From contig NZ_JAERQN010000001.1 in NCBI RefSeq assembly GCF_016805305.1, positions 930,001 through 994,000 of the forward strand: DNA of 64,000 bases. Reading direction: 5' to 3'. This document shows positions 35,257 through 43,775 of this stretch, in pieces. Origin of the DNA: Falsiroseomonas ponticola. Lineage in GTDB: Bacteria > Pseudomonadota > Alphaproteobacteria > Acetobacterales > Acetobacteraceae. The notes beneath the pieces were generated by a model. That model had not been told where the DNA came from. It saw only the letters and a list, made by a program, of their open reading frames with translations, and searched no databases. A program made the position numbers and the translations under genes. Every line of letters begins with the position of its first letter. Positions within the stretch are counted from its first letter, which is position 1.

Positions 35257-36102
35257 ATGAGCAACCCGCTGCAGGACACCCGCGCGGCGCTCTCCGCCCT
35301 CGGCACCTTGCCGGATTCGGAGATCGATATCGGCCTTGCCGCGCTGCAGCTGGCGCGCATCGACGCGCTGGATGCGGATTGGCGCGCGGGGGCGGAGCAC
35401 CTGACGGCGCTGGCCCGCGCCGCGGTGAATGCCGCGGCCGCGGATAAGGAGGCGGATGCCGGGGATGTGGCGCGCCGCCGTGCCGTCCTCGCCCAGGTGA
35501 TCCATGGCCAGTTCGGCTATGTCGGGGATGAGGAAACCTATGAGGACCTGGCCAACGCCAACCTGCTGCGCGTGATGGAACGCCGGCGCGGCCTGCCGGT
35601 CGCGCTCGGCATCCTCTGGCTGCATGCGGCGGAGGCCGCGGGGTGGGAGGCGCATGGCATCGACTTCCCCGGCCATTTCCTGGTCGCCCTTGCGGGGCGC
35701 GGCCAGGTGGTGGTGGATGTCTTCGCCGGCGGCCATGCGATGGAGGCGCGCGACCTGCGCGCCACGCTCAAGCGCTTCGCGGGGGACCAGGCGGAGCTTG
35801 GTCCCGCTTCCCTCGCCCGCATGGACAAGCGCGCGGTGCTGCTGCGGCTGCAGAACAACATCAAGGTGCGCCGCCTGCGGGATGGCGACCTGGCCGGTGC
35901 CATCGCCTGCACGGAGGACATGCTGCGCATCGCCCCCGATGCCGCGCCGCTGTGGCGGGAGGCCGGGCTGATGCACCAGCGCCTCGACCAGATCGGCGCC
36001 GCCATCGCCGCGCTGGAGAATTTCCTCAAGCTGGTGCCGGAGGGCCCCCAGGCCGCGCGGGTGAAGGGCCTGCTGGAGGAGCTGCGCCAGCGCCTCAACT
36101 GA
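35257..36102 (+). CDS. SirB1-family transglutaminase-like/TPR protein
   Basis: A 281-residue protein of the SirB1 family. The N-terminal two thirds form a transglutaminase-like fold (VIHGQFGYVGDEETYEDLANANLLRVMERRRGLPVALGILWLHAAEAAGWEAHGIDFPGHFLVAL), without the catalytic Cys of true transglutaminases at the expected place. The C-terminal part is TPR-like (LLRLQNNIKVRRLRDGDLAGAIACTEDMLRIAPDAAPLWREAGLMHQRLDQ). The biochemical role of the family is not settled. It lies nine bases behind the HIT gene and probably ends that transcript. Confidence 0.85.
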   Translation: MSNPLQDTRAALSALGTLPDSEIDIGLAALQLARIDALDADWRAGAEHLTALARAAVNAAAADKEADAGDVARRRAVLAQVIHGQFGYVGDEETYEDLANANLLRVMERRRGLPVALGILWLHAAEAAGWEAHGIDFPGHFLVALAGRGQVVVDVFAGGHAMEARDLRATLKRFAGDQAELGPASLARMDKRAVLLRLQNNIKVRRLRDGDLAGAIACTEDMLRIAPDAAPLWREAGLMHQRLDQIGAAIAALENFLKLVPEGPQAARVKGLLEELRQRLN

Positions 36103-36135
36103 CCGGGTGCCCGCCAGGTTATCTCTCCGGCGGGA

Positions 36136-36816
36136 TCAGCCTGGCCTGCCCATGATCTGCGAATGCTCGATGAAATAGACGACGAACAGGAAGGGCGACA
36201 GCACGGTCAGGACCGAGGCCCACAGCAGGGCCGTCCGGTACAAGGAATCCCTGAACGCGATTTCGGCCAGGATGAAGGTCTCGTGGTTGCGCGCAACTGC
36301 CTGCTCCGCGGGTGTCGCCGCCTTACCGCTCATCCGGTTGCCGAGCCTGTTCCAGCCGAAGATCTCGAAGCGAAGACAGCGCAGGCAGCAATAGGCGGCG
36401 AGGATGTAGAGCGTGATGAAGGCGGCGGAGCATATCTTCGTCACGAAGTGGTTCTCGGCGGCGGAGATCGCGACGCTGATGGCAGCGATCATCAGCGAAA
36501 CATGGGTCAACAACGCCGCGGTCTTGCTGTCGAGGATCGCGAAGATGCTCCCGGTCGCGCTCCAGAGTTCCGCCGGCTCATAGGTCGGCCCCCCCGGTTC
36601 GGCTAGCCTCGTGCCGGCGCGCGGCTCGATATGGACGGTGGCTGTCTGGCGGATTTTCTCGGCGAAGTCCGGCATGCCGGGTGCCGCGCCGACCGCGCAG
36701 CGCATCCACAAGCGATAGCACAAGCCGCCCCGTTCGCCGTCCCCAATGACGCCCAAGACCGCCCCCGACTCCGTGAATTTCCGGAATGAGATGGTGCAGG
36801 GTTGGGCGGCCCGCAA
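36136..36816 (-). CDS. Three-helix membrane protein of unknown function, downstream of udgX
   Basis: A protein of up to 226 residues with three predicted membrane helices: DSKTAALLTHVSLMIAAISV, ICSAAFITLYILAAYCCLRC and LYRTALLWASVLTVLSPFLF. A cytoplasmic loop between helices 2 and 3 holds AEQAVARNHETFILAEIAFRDS. The D-x-K-x-x-x-L-L opening of helix 1 and the A-E-I-A-x-R-x-S-L-Y-R lead-in to helix 3 resemble DUF5706/Pycsar-effector-type membrane proteins; this is weak similarity by eye. Bases are less GC-rich than in neighbours, suggesting transfer. TTG 36816, six bases after the udgX stop with GGGGAA upstream, is the coupled start; ATG 36705 or 36675 are alternatives. Function unknown. Confidence 0.6.
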   Translation of the reverse strand: MRAAQPCTISFRKFTESGAVLGVIGDGERGGLCYRLWMRCAVGAAPGMPDFAEKIRQTATVHIEPRAGTRLAEPGGPTYEPAELWSATGSIFAILDSKTAALLTHVSLMIAAISVAISAAENHFVTKICSAAFITLYILAAYCCLRCLRFEIFGWNRLGNRMSGKAATPAEQAVARNHETFILAEIAFRDSLYRTALLWASVLTVLSPFLFVVYFIEHSQIMGRPG

Positions 36817-36822
36817 GTCGCG

Positions 36823-38319
36823 CTATTCCCCGGCGGCCAACCCCGCGGCGGTGCCCGCCCCCTTCAGATCCTCCACAAACCGGGAAAACTCCCGCGCCTG
36901 CCCCTCCTGGTCCGGGATGCGCAGCAGGTAGCTCGGATGCACCGTGGCGAAGACCGGGTGGCCTTCCAGCGCCGTCACGGTGGTGCCGCGCGTCTTCATC
37001 ACCGGCAGCTTCTTGCCCGTCAGCGCCAGCAGCGCGGAGGCGCCGAGCGCCACGACGAGCTTCGGCGCGACGAGCCCGACCTCCCGCAGCAGGAAGGGCC
37101 GGTAGTAGGTGATGTCGCCGGCGTCGGGCGACTGGTGCAGGCGGCGCTTGCCCGTCGGCGTGAACTTGAAGTGCTTCACCGCATTGGTGACGTAGGCGGC
37201 ATCGCGCGGCAGGCCCGCCGCCTCCATCGCGCGGTTGAACAGCCGCCCCGCGGGGCCGACGAAGGGGCGGCCCTGGATGTCCTCCTCGTCGCCGGGCTGT
37301 TCGCCGACGAAGAGCAGCGGCGCGCCGACCGCGCCCTCCCCGAACACCGGCTGCGTCGCGCGCGTGGTCCAGTCCGGCAGGTCGGCCCTGCCGAGCAGTT
37401 CCTGGCGGAGGTCGGCCAGCGCCAGGGCGGGATCCTTGGAGGCGTCGAGCAGGTCCATGGCGGCATCAACGCGCGGCGCCGCGATCGGCTGCGCGGGCAC
37501 ATGCACGGCGCGCTGCGGCTGCGGGTTGGGCGCGGCGCCGCCCCGGGCCACCATCTCCCGGACGCGCTGGGGCGCTTCCGCGAGCAGGCGGGGAATCTCG
37601 AAGGTCTCCGGCATGTTCCGCCAGTATTTCCGCGGCATCTCCGCCCGCATGGCGTTGGGCTTCACCCGGGCGGGGTTGAAGATCGCGGCGTAGTAGGCGC
37701 GCCAAAGGGGTTCCACCGCATCGTCCGGCGGCACCTCGGCGCGGTTGCCGCCGGGGCCGAAGGACAGGGTCGAGCCGTCCCAGCCCACGGTGCGGCGGGG
37801 CGTGACGATGGTCCAGCGCAGGCTGGCGAAGCGGCGGACGAAGAAATCGGCCTCCGCCTCCTCGATATGGTGGTCGGGCTCGAACCAGGCGACGTGGCGC
37901 GTGCCGGCCTCCGTCTCCACCTGCCGGAAGCGCAGGAAGGCGTGCATCTTGTGGGCATCCCGCCGCACCGCCTTGGCCATCGCCTCCAGCCGTGCCACGG
38001 CGGGGTCAGTCGAGACCTGCATCAGCGCGGCCTCCCCCGCATGGATGCGCCAGAGCAGCCCGTAGAGCAGCGCGAATCGCTCCGGATCGCTGTGGCGGAT
38101 CGCGATCTCGGCGAGCCCCATGAAGGCGCGGGGCACGGTGAAGCGGCCGGGCTCGGCCGGCGGCGGGGGGGCGGGCGAATCGCCGAACAGGCCGGGGCTG
38201 TCCCCGGCCACGCGCCATTCCACCTGGTCTGGCCTGAGCCCCGCCGCCACCAGGCCGCGCGCCGCCTGCCGCCACCCCGCGAAATCCGCCGGCCCTGCCA
38301 GGATCGCCGCGACCGTCAT
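36823..38319 (-). CDS. udgX: UdgX-family uracil-DNA binding protein fused to DUF4130
   Basis: A 498-residue two-domain protein. The N-terminal half (to about residue 270) is DUF4130 (ALLYGLLWRIHAGEAALMQ, DAHKMHAFLRFRQVETEAGTRHVAWFEPDHHI, RKYWRNMPETFEIPRLL). The C-terminal half is a UDG superfamily fold with APLLFVGEQPGDEEDIQGRPFVGPAGRLF, the UdgX loop KRRLHQSP and VATVHPSYLLRIPD. In characterised UdgX proteins the His of this loop bonds covalently to the abasic site after uracil removal, giving a stable DNA-protein link. ATG 38319 is chosen because minus-strand GGAGGAG lies eight bases upstream; 38361 would place the start across the SOS box. Confidence 0.93.
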   Translation of the reverse strand: MTVAAILAGPADFAGWRQAARGLVAAGLRPDQVEWRVAGDSPGLFGDSPAPPPPAEPGRFTVPRAFMGLAEIAIRHSDPERFALLYGLLWRIHAGEAALMQVSTDPAVARLEAMAKAVRRDAHKMHAFLRFRQVETEAGTRHVAWFEPDHHIEEAEADFFVRRFASLRWTIVTPRRTVGWDGSTLSFGPGGNRAEVPPDDAVEPLWRAYYAAIFNPARVKPNAMRAEMPRKYWRNMPETFEIPRLLAEAPQRVREMVARGGAAPNPQPQRAVHVPAQPIAAPRVDAAMDLLDASKDPALALADLRQELLGRADLPDWTTRATQPVFGEGAVGAPLLFVGEQPGDEEDIQGRPFVGPAGRLFNRAMEAAGLPRDAAYVTNAVKHFKFTPTGKRRLHQSPDAGDITYYRPFLLREVGLVAPKLVVALGASALLALTGKKLPVMKTRGTTVTALEGHPVFATVHPSYLLRIPDQEGQAREFSRFVEDLKGAGTAAGLAAGE

Positions 38320-38342
38320 CCGATGCTCCTCCAAGCCCGCCA

Positions 38343-38357
38343 GAACAAATATAGAAC
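38343..38357 (-). promoter_or_regulatory. LexA (SOS) box upstream of udgX
   Basis: The minus strand reads GTTC-TATATTT-GTTC, an exact match to the alphaproteobacterial LexA box GTTC-N7-GTTC. It lies 23 bases upstream of the udgX ATG and is strikingly AT-rich for this DNA. Repression of udgX by LexA and induction by DNA damage follow. The panE-like gene begins 73 bases away on the other strand. Confidence 0.9.
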
Positions 38358-38430
38358 ACATCGCCCGCCCTCAAGCGAGTCTTGGAGGGGCGGCCCGCAT
38401 CGGTGATCCTCGCCGCCCACGGGGGAACGG

Positions 38431-39366
38431 ATGATGGCGATGCGGATGCTGGTGCTCGGCGCGGGGGCGCTGGGGGGCTATTTCGGCGGGCGGGCGATGC
38501 AGCGGGGGCTGGACGTCACCTTCCTGGTCCGCCCCGCCCGGGCCGCCGCCCTGGCGCGGGACGGGCTGCGCATCCGCAGCACCCATGGCGATGCCGATCT
38601 GCGCGTGGCGACGGTGGAGCGCGCCGGCCCCGGCTTCGATGTCGTGCTGCTGTCCTGCAAGGCCTATGACCTGGATGCGGCGATCGAGGCCATCCGCCCG
38701 GCCGTCGAGGCCGGCGCCCGCGTGCTGCCGGTGCTGAACGGGCTGTCGCATATCGACCGGCTGAATGCCGCCTTCGGCGCGGATCGCGTCTGGGGCGGGC
38801 TCGCGAAATGCGCGGCGACGCTGCGGCCGGATGGCACCATCCAGCACCTGAACGACTGGCACTGGCTGACCTTTGGCGAACAGGACGGCGCGATGGGTGG
38901 CCAAGCCGCCGCCTTCGCCGCCGCCCTCGGCCAGGCGCCGGGGCTGGTGGCGGAAGCGGTGCCCGATATCCGGCGCCGGATGTGGGAGAAACTGGTGCAT
39001 CTCGGCACCGTGGCCGCCGGCACGGTGCTGATGCGCGCCAGCGTGGGGGAGATCGTGCGCGCCGGCGGCCGCGGCTTCCTGCTCGCGCTGCTGGAACGCA
39101 ACGCCGCCATCGCCGCCGCGAAGGGCTTTCCCATGTCGCCCGGTTTCATGCAGGGCTACCGGGCCATGTTCTCCGATGCCGGAAGCGCCTACACCGCCTC
39201 CATGCTGCGGGACCTGGAAGCGGGCGGACGGACGGAGGCGGAGCACATCCTCGGCTTCCTCACCGATTCCGCCCGCGCGGCCGGGGTGCCGGAGGATCTT
39301 CACGCGCTGGCCCTGCTGCACGCCCGCGCGCATGACCAGCGGCGGGAGGCGAAGCGACTGCCATGA
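38431..39366 (+). CDS. Ketopantoate reductase-family protein (PanE/ApbA-like)
   Basis: A 311-residue NADP-dependent oxidoreductase. The Rossmann motif is LGAGALGGYFGGRAM, followed by LSCKAYDLDAAIEAIRP, VLPVLNGLSHIDRL, and the catalytic-Lys/Glu region (RRRMWEKLVHLGTVAAGTVLM ... SMLRDLEAGGRTEAEHILGFL). This is the 2-dehydropantoate 2-reductase family used in pantothenate synthesis, but the family also acts on other 2-oxo acids, so panE is not asserted. GGGGGA precedes the ATG at 38431; the in-frame ATGs 38434 and 38440 are alternatives. It overlaps the epimerase gene by four bases. Confidence 0.88.
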   Translation: MMAMRMLVLGAGALGGYFGGRAMQRGLDVTFLVRPARAAALARDGLRIRSTHGDADLRVATVERAGPGFDVVLLSCKAYDLDAAIEAIRPAVEAGARVLPVLNGLSHIDRLNAAFGADRVWGGLAKCAATLRPDGTIQHLNDWHWLTFGEQDGAMGGQAAAFAAALGQAPGLVAEAVPDIRRRMWEKLVHLGTVAAGTVLMRASVGEIVRAGGRGFLLALLERNAAIAAAKGFPMSPGFMQGYRAMFSDAGSAYTASMLRDLEAGGRTEAEHILGFLTDSARAAGVPEDLHALALLHARAHDQRREAKRLP

Positions 39367-40244
39367 GCGGTTCAGGGGACCGGATCAGCCTCGGCACGCC
39401 GAAGCTCAAGGCCATGGTGAAGGCCGAGGGCGCGGAACTCACCAGCCTGAAGGACGGGGAGGGCCGGGAACTGCTCTGGCAGGCGGAAGCCGCCTGGCCC
39501 CGCCATTCCCCCGTGCTCTTCCCCATCGTCGGCCGCGTGAAGGATGACCGGCTGCGCCTGGGCGAGGCCAGCTTCCCCATGGGCCAGCACGGCTTCGCCC
39601 GCGACAGCCGCTTCACCCTGGTGGAGCAGGACGCGACCGGCTGCCGCTTCCTGCTGGCCGACAGCGAGGCGACGCGCGCCATCTACCCCTTCGCCTTCCG
39701 CTTCGAGGTCGCCTACGCCCTGCATGGCGCGACCCTCGCCGTGACCTACAGCGTGACGAATCCGGGGGAGGGGACGCTGCCCTTCTCGGTCGGCGCGCAC
39801 CCCGCCTTCCGGTGGCCGCTGCCCGGCGGCGCCGGCAAGCTGGCGCACCGCATCGAGTTCGAGCAGGAGGAAGCCGGCCCCTTCTTCCGCCTGAACGAGG
39901 CCGGGCTGATCGACCAGGCGCCGCACGCCCTGCCGACCCATGGCCGCACGCTGGGGCTGCGGGAGGACCTGTTCCGCCCCAGCGCCATGATCCTGCTGAA
40001 CCCCGCCAGCCGGCGCCTGCATTACGGCGCGCCGGGCGCCCCGGTGCTGGAAGTGGCCTGGCAGGGCTTCGGGCAATTCGGCCTCTGGATGAAGCCCGGC
40101 GCCGATTTCCTCTGCATCGAGCCCTGGGCGGGCTACGCGGATATCGCGGGCTATGAGGTGGACCTCTGGTCCAAGCCGGGGATCGAGATGCTGAACGCCG
40201 GGGAAACGCGCCGCTTCACCTGGCGTGTTTCCGTCACGGAATGA
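39363..40244 (+). CDS. Aldose 1-epimerase-family (LacX-like) protein
   Basis: A 293-residue beta-sandwich protein of the galactose mutarotase superfamily. Typical features are LKAMVKAEGAELTSLKDGEGRELLW, HSPVLFPIVGRVKDDRLRLGEASFPMGQHGFARDSRF, the catalytic His region SVGAHPAFRWPL, and the Glu end FLCIEPWAGYADIAG. LacX-like members interconvert anomers of sugars or sugar phosphates; the substrate is unknown. The ATG overlaps the stop of the panE-like gene. A perfect hairpin lies about 43 bases downstream of the stop. Confidence 0.88.
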   Translation: MSGSGDRISLGTPKLKAMVKAEGAELTSLKDGEGRELLWQAEAAWPRHSPVLFPIVGRVKDDRLRLGEASFPMGQHGFARDSRFTLVEQDATGCRFLLADSEATRAIYPFAFRFEVAYALHGATLAVTYSVTNPGEGTLPFSVGAHPAFRWPLPGGAGKLAHRIEFEQEEAGPFFRLNEAGLIDQAPHALPTHGRTLGLREDLFRPSAMILLNPASRRLHYGAPGAPVLEVAWQGFGQFGLWMKPGADFLCIEPWAGYADIAGYEVDLWSKPGIEMLNAGETRRFTWRVSVTE

Positions 40245-40286
40245 ACCGCGTTAGCTCTTACTGAAGGGTAGCCATGCCAGATCGGC

Positions 40287-40308
40287 ATCGCGGCATCATG
40301 GCCGCGAT
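40287..40308. terminator. Hairpin between the epimerase and chemoreceptor genes
   Basis: ATCGCGGC-ATCATG-GCCGCGAT is a perfect 8-bp inverted repeat with a 6-base loop, in the 102-bp gap between the two genes. No T-tract follows, so intrinsic termination is doubtful. A second small repeat, ATGCC-AGATC-GGCAT, abuts it at 40274-40288. An operator role is equally possible. Confidence 0.35.
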
Positions 40309-40346
40309 CAGGGGCGAACACCGCCCTGTTGTGGCGGGAGAATCCG

Positions 40347-42044
40347 ATGCGGCGTTGGTTCGACAACCTGTCCCTGCTCTGGAAGACGATGCTGCCGGTG
40401 GGGCTGCTCGTCCTCGTGGCCATCGGCAGCGCCACCTACGCGCTGCGCCTGGCGAACCAGGTGGACCACACCTACTCCACCCTGGTGGAGGGCGAAGCCA
40501 GCGCCGCCACCGCCTCGGCCCGCATCAACCCCGTGCTGCTCGACATGGCGCAACTGGTCTGGCGCAGCCTGGCGCTTGGCGAACCCGCCGCGATCGCGGA
40601 GGCGCAGCGGGAGGTGGAGCAGGCGGGCGCCCTGATGGCGACGCGCATCCGTGACCTGAGGGAAGCCGTTGCCGGCACCCCGGTGGTGGCGCAGATCGAC
40701 GTGATCGAGCAGCGCTTCCAGGCGCTGCGCAACACGGCGCTCGGCGCGCTGCGGCTGATGGCGGAAGGCCAGCAGCGCGTGGCGGAAGCGCAGCTCCGCC
40801 GCGAATTCACGGGCCAGGTGGCCGAGCTGCGCCTCGCCACCCGCAGCCTGACCGATACGCTGGTGGAGCGCGCGGACCGCCGCAGCGCCGTCGTCTCCGA
40901 GGAGGTGGACGCGGCCGTCCTGGTCGCCGCGGGCGTCCTGGCCGGCGCGATCCTGCTGTCCATCATGGCGGCGGTGGCGATGACGCTCGGCGTCGTGGTG
41001 CGCCCGCTGAAGCGCCTGCAGCAGGCCACCGCCGGCGTCGCCGCCGGCCGGCTCGATACCGCCGTGCCCGAAACCGGCCGCGGCGATGAGGTCGGCACCA
41101 TGGCGCGCGCCCTGTCCACCTTCGCCGACGGCCTGCGCGAAGCCGCCGCGCTGCGCGCGACGCAGGAAGACCAGAAGCGCGCGCTGGAAATCACCCGCAA
41201 GCAGGACCTGCAGCGCGTCGCCCAGCAGCTGGAGGAACGCGTCGGCGGGGTGGTGGAGGGCATCGCCTCCGCCTCCACCGAGCTCAACGCCGCCGCCACC
41301 TCCCTGGTCGGCATCGCGGAGCAGGGCGCGATCCGCGCCCATACGGTCAGCCAGGTGACCACCGCCACCAACGAGAATGTCGGCACCGTCGCCGCCGCGA
41401 CCGAGGAACTGGCCAGCTCGGTGGCCGAGATCGCGCGCCAGGTGAATGAAAGCACCACCGTCGCCCGCGCGGCCGTGGAACAGGCGGAACGCACCAACAG
41501 CACCGTCGCCAACCTGAACGACGCCTCGCAGAAGATCGAGGAAGTGCTGCGCCTGATCGGCGACATCGCCGGCCAGACCAACCTGCTGGCGCTGAACGCG
41601 ACGATCGAGGCCGCGCGCGCCGGCGACGCCGGCAAGGGCTTCGCGGTGGTGGCGAGCGAGGTGAAGTCGCTGGCCGGCCAGACCACGCGCGCGACGGAAG
41701 GCATCGCCCAGCAGATCAAGGCGATGCAGGACGCGACGCGCGGCGCCGCCACCGAGATCGGCGCCATCCGCGACACCATCGTCCGCATCAGCGACATCGC
41801 CGTCACCATCGCCGCCGCGGTGGAACAGCAGGGCGCCGCGACGCAGGACATCGCCCGCAGCGTCCAGGCCGCGGCCGGCGGCACGCGCGACGTCGCCACG
41901 CGGATCGAGGAAGTGCGCGCCGCGGCCGGGGAAACCGGCGGCGCTGCCACGCAGGTGAACGCCACGGCCAGCGACCTGTCCAGCCAGGCGGAGGCGCTGC
42001 GCCGCGAGGTCCGCGACGTGCTGGCGACGCTGCGCGCGGCATGA
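40347..42044 (+). CDS. Transmembrane methyl-accepting chemotaxis protein
   Basis: A membrane chemoreceptor of 565 residues. Helix 1 is at about residues 11-33 ([23 protein letters not shown]). A periplasmic four-helix-type sensor of about 160 residues follows, then helix 2 ([28 protein letters not shown]), HAMP ([40 protein letters not shown]) and the signalling domain with [37 protein letters not shown]. No C-terminal W-x-x-F tether is present, unlike the soluble receptors in the main cluster. GGGAG at 40336-40340 supports ATG 40347 over 40329. It overlaps the BLUF-like gene by four bases. Confidence 0.93.
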   Translation: MRRWFDNLSLLWKTMLPVGLLVLVAIGSATYALRLANQVDHTYSTLVEGEASAATASARINPVLLDMAQLVWRSLALGEPAAIAEAQREVEQAGALMATRIRDLREAVAGTPVVAQIDVIEQRFQALRNTALGALRLMAEGQQRVAEAQLRREFTGQVAELRLATRSLTDTLVERADRRSAVVSEEVDAAVLVAAGVLAGAILLSIMAAVAMTLGVVVRPLKRLQQATAGVAAGRLDTAVPETGRGDEVGTMARALSTFADGLREAAALRATQEDQKRALEITRKQDLQRVAQQLEERVGGVVEGIASASTELNAAATSLVGIAEQGAIRAHTVSQVTTATNENVGTVAAATEELASSVAEIARQVNESTTVARAAVEQAERTNSTVANLNDASQKIEEVLRLIGDIAGQTNLLALNATIEAARAGDAGKGFAVVASEVKSLAGQTTRATEGIAQQIKAMQDATRGAATEIGAIRDTIVRISDIAVTIAAAVEQQGAATQDIARSVQAAAGGTRDVATRIEEVRAAAGETGGAATQVNATASDLSSQAEALRREVRDVLATLRAA

Positions 42045-42355
42045 CGCTGCACCGGCCCCTGCACCGTATCGTGGCGATGAGCGTGGGCGAGCCCGGCGTG
42101 GCGGCGGACCCCGCCGCCGTGGCCGCGCTGGCGGAACGCCTGCGCGCGGGGCTGCTGGCGCGCGGCGTCACCGGCTGCCTCTCGCTGCGCGGCCACTGCA
42201 TCGGCCAGGTGCTGGAAGGCCCGCCGCGCGCCGTGCGCAACGCCTTCGCGCGCCTCAAGCGGGACTGGCGCCACCGCGACCTGGTGGTGCTGGAGGATCG
42301 CGCCGTGGCCGCGCGGGAATTCAGCGACTGGGGTGTGCGGCCACCATCTCCCTGA
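42041..42355 (+). CDS. Degenerate BLUF-like domain protein coupled to the chemoreceptor
   Basis: A 104-residue protein whose second half follows the BLUF pattern: [62 protein letters not shown] photoreceptors bind FAD and use a Tyr near the N-terminus, an Asn and a Gln. Here the Gln is kept (IGQVLEG) but the expected N-terminal Tyr position reads RIVAMSVG and the Asn before GVTG is absent, so light sensing through flavin is doubtful. ATGA overlap with the receptor gene indicates coupled translation. Its 3' end overlaps the convergent ligase gene by 35 bases. Confidence 0.65.
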   Translation: MTLHRPLHRIVAMSVGEPGVAADPAAVAALAERLRAGLLARGVTGCLSLRGHCIGQVLEGPPRAVRNAFARLKRDWRHRDLVVLEDRAVAAREFSDWGVRPPSP

Positions 42356-43775
42356 GCCGCGCCACTTCCACCTTGCCGAGCGCGGTGCGCGGCAGGGCGG
42401 GCAGGGCGACGACGGCGCGGGGCTGCTTGAAGCGCGCGATCTGGCCCTCGAAATGCGCCAGCACGCGGGCGGGGTCGAACCCCTCCCCGGGGACCACGAC
42501 GGCGATGGGCACCTCGCCCCAGCGCGGATCGTCACGGCCGACCACGGCGCCTTCCGCGACGCCGGGGGCCGTGCGCAGCAGGCGTTCGACCTCCGCGGGA
42601 TAGATGTTCTCGCCGCCCGAGATGATCACGTGCTTGAGGCGGTCGGTGAACCAGTAGCGGCCCTCCGGGTCGACGCGCCCGACATCGCCGGTGGGGAACC
42701 AGCCATCGGCGGTCAGCGCATCGTCGCGCTTCCAGTAGCCGCGCAGCACGGCGGGGCCGCGCACCTGGATCTCGCCGTCCGCGCCGGGCGGGCAGGGGGC
42801 GCCGGCGGCATCCACCAGGCGGCATTCCGCATGCAGGGCCGGGCGGCCGATGGAGCCGGGCGCGGCCAGCGCTTCGTCACGGGTCTGGACGATGGCGATG
42901 GGGCAGGTCTCCGTCGCGCCATAGACCTGCTGCACCGGGATGCCGCGCTGGTGGAAGGCTTCTATCAGCGGCAGCGGCACGTCCGACGACCCGGCGCCGA
43001 TGGCGCGGAGCGAGGAGAGGTCGGCCGAGCCCCAGCGCGGATGCGAGACCAGCGCCTGCATCACGGCCGGCACCAGCAGCGTCAGCGTCGGGCGCCCCTG
43101 TTCCACCGCGTCGAAGAAGGCATCGGCCTCGAAGCGCGGATGCAGGATGACCTCGGCCCCCACGCAAAGCGCCGGCGTGGTCTGGATATTGAGGCCGCCG
43201 ACATGGAACAGCGGCAGCACCGTCAGCACGCGGTCATCGGGCGAGAGTCCGAAGGTGGCGATGGCGTTCAGCGCGTTGAAGCGCAGCGCCCGCTGGTCGA
43301 GCACCGCGCCCTTGGGGCGGCCCGTGGTGCCGCTGGTATAGACCAGCAGCAGCGGATCATCGTCGGTGCCCGTCGTCTCAACGGGCGCGCCATGCAGCAT
43401 CGTCGCATCGACGACGGCGCAACCTTCGGGCGCGGCGTCCGCGGCAGCCTGGAGAAAATCCGGGGTCGCCAGCAGCAGGGATGCGCCCGCATCCTCCAGG
43501 ATGAAGCGCCATTCCGGCGCGGCCAGGCGCCAGTTCAGCGGGACCTGCATCGCGCCGAGCCGCGCGCAGGCCAGCAGCGCCACGATCTGCGCGGGGTGGT
43601 TGTGGCCGAGGAAGCCGATGCGGTCACCCCGCCCGATGCCGCGCGCCGCCAGCGCCCCGGCCATGCCGGCAACGGCAGCGTCCAGCGCGCCATAATCCAG
43701 CACAGCCCCGCCGAAGCGCAGCGCGATGCGGCCGGGCGGCGGCGAGCCCGCCCAGCGATGCACCGGCGCGCTCAA
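42321..43775 (-). CDS. AMP-dependent acyl-CoA synthetase/ligase
   Basis: An adenylate-forming CoA ligase of about 484 residues. Motifs seen are LLVYTSGTTGRPKGAVLD (P-loop), VYGATETCPIAIV, DGWFPTGDVGRVDPEGRYWFTDRLKHVIISGGENIYPAEVERLL and the C-terminal catalytic Lys in [13 protein letters not shown]. It activates a carboxylic acid as acyl-AMP and then acyl-CoA; length and motif pattern suit medium-chain or aryl acids. The start is TTG 43775 within the stop of the upstream dehydrogenase (TTGA) or GTG 43763. Co-transcription with the nicX-nicD-like genes suggests a role in the same catabolic route. Confidence 0.88.
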   Translation of the reverse strand: MSAPVHRWAGSPPPGRIALRFGGAVLDYGALDAAVAGMAGALAARGIGRGDRIGFLGHNHPAQIVALLACARLGAMQVPLNWRLAAPEWRFILEDAGASLLLATPDFLQAAADAAPEGCAVVDATMLHGAPVETTGTDDDPLLLVYTSGTTGRPKGAVLDQRALRFNALNAIATFGLSPDDRVLTVLPLFHVGGLNIQTTPALCVGAEVILHPRFEADAFFDAVEQGRPTLTLLVPAVMQALVSHPRWGSADLSSLRAIGAGSSDVPLPLIEAFHQRGIPVQQVYGATETCPIAIVQTRDEALAAPGSIGRPALHAECRLVDAAGAPCPPGADGEIQVRGPAVLRGYWKRDDALTADGWFPTGDVGRVDPEGRYWFTDRLKHVIISGGENIYPAEVERLLRTAPGVAEGAVVGRDDPRWGEVPIAVVVPGEGFDPARVLAHFEGQIARFKQPRAVVALPALPRTALGKVEVARLREMVAAHPSR

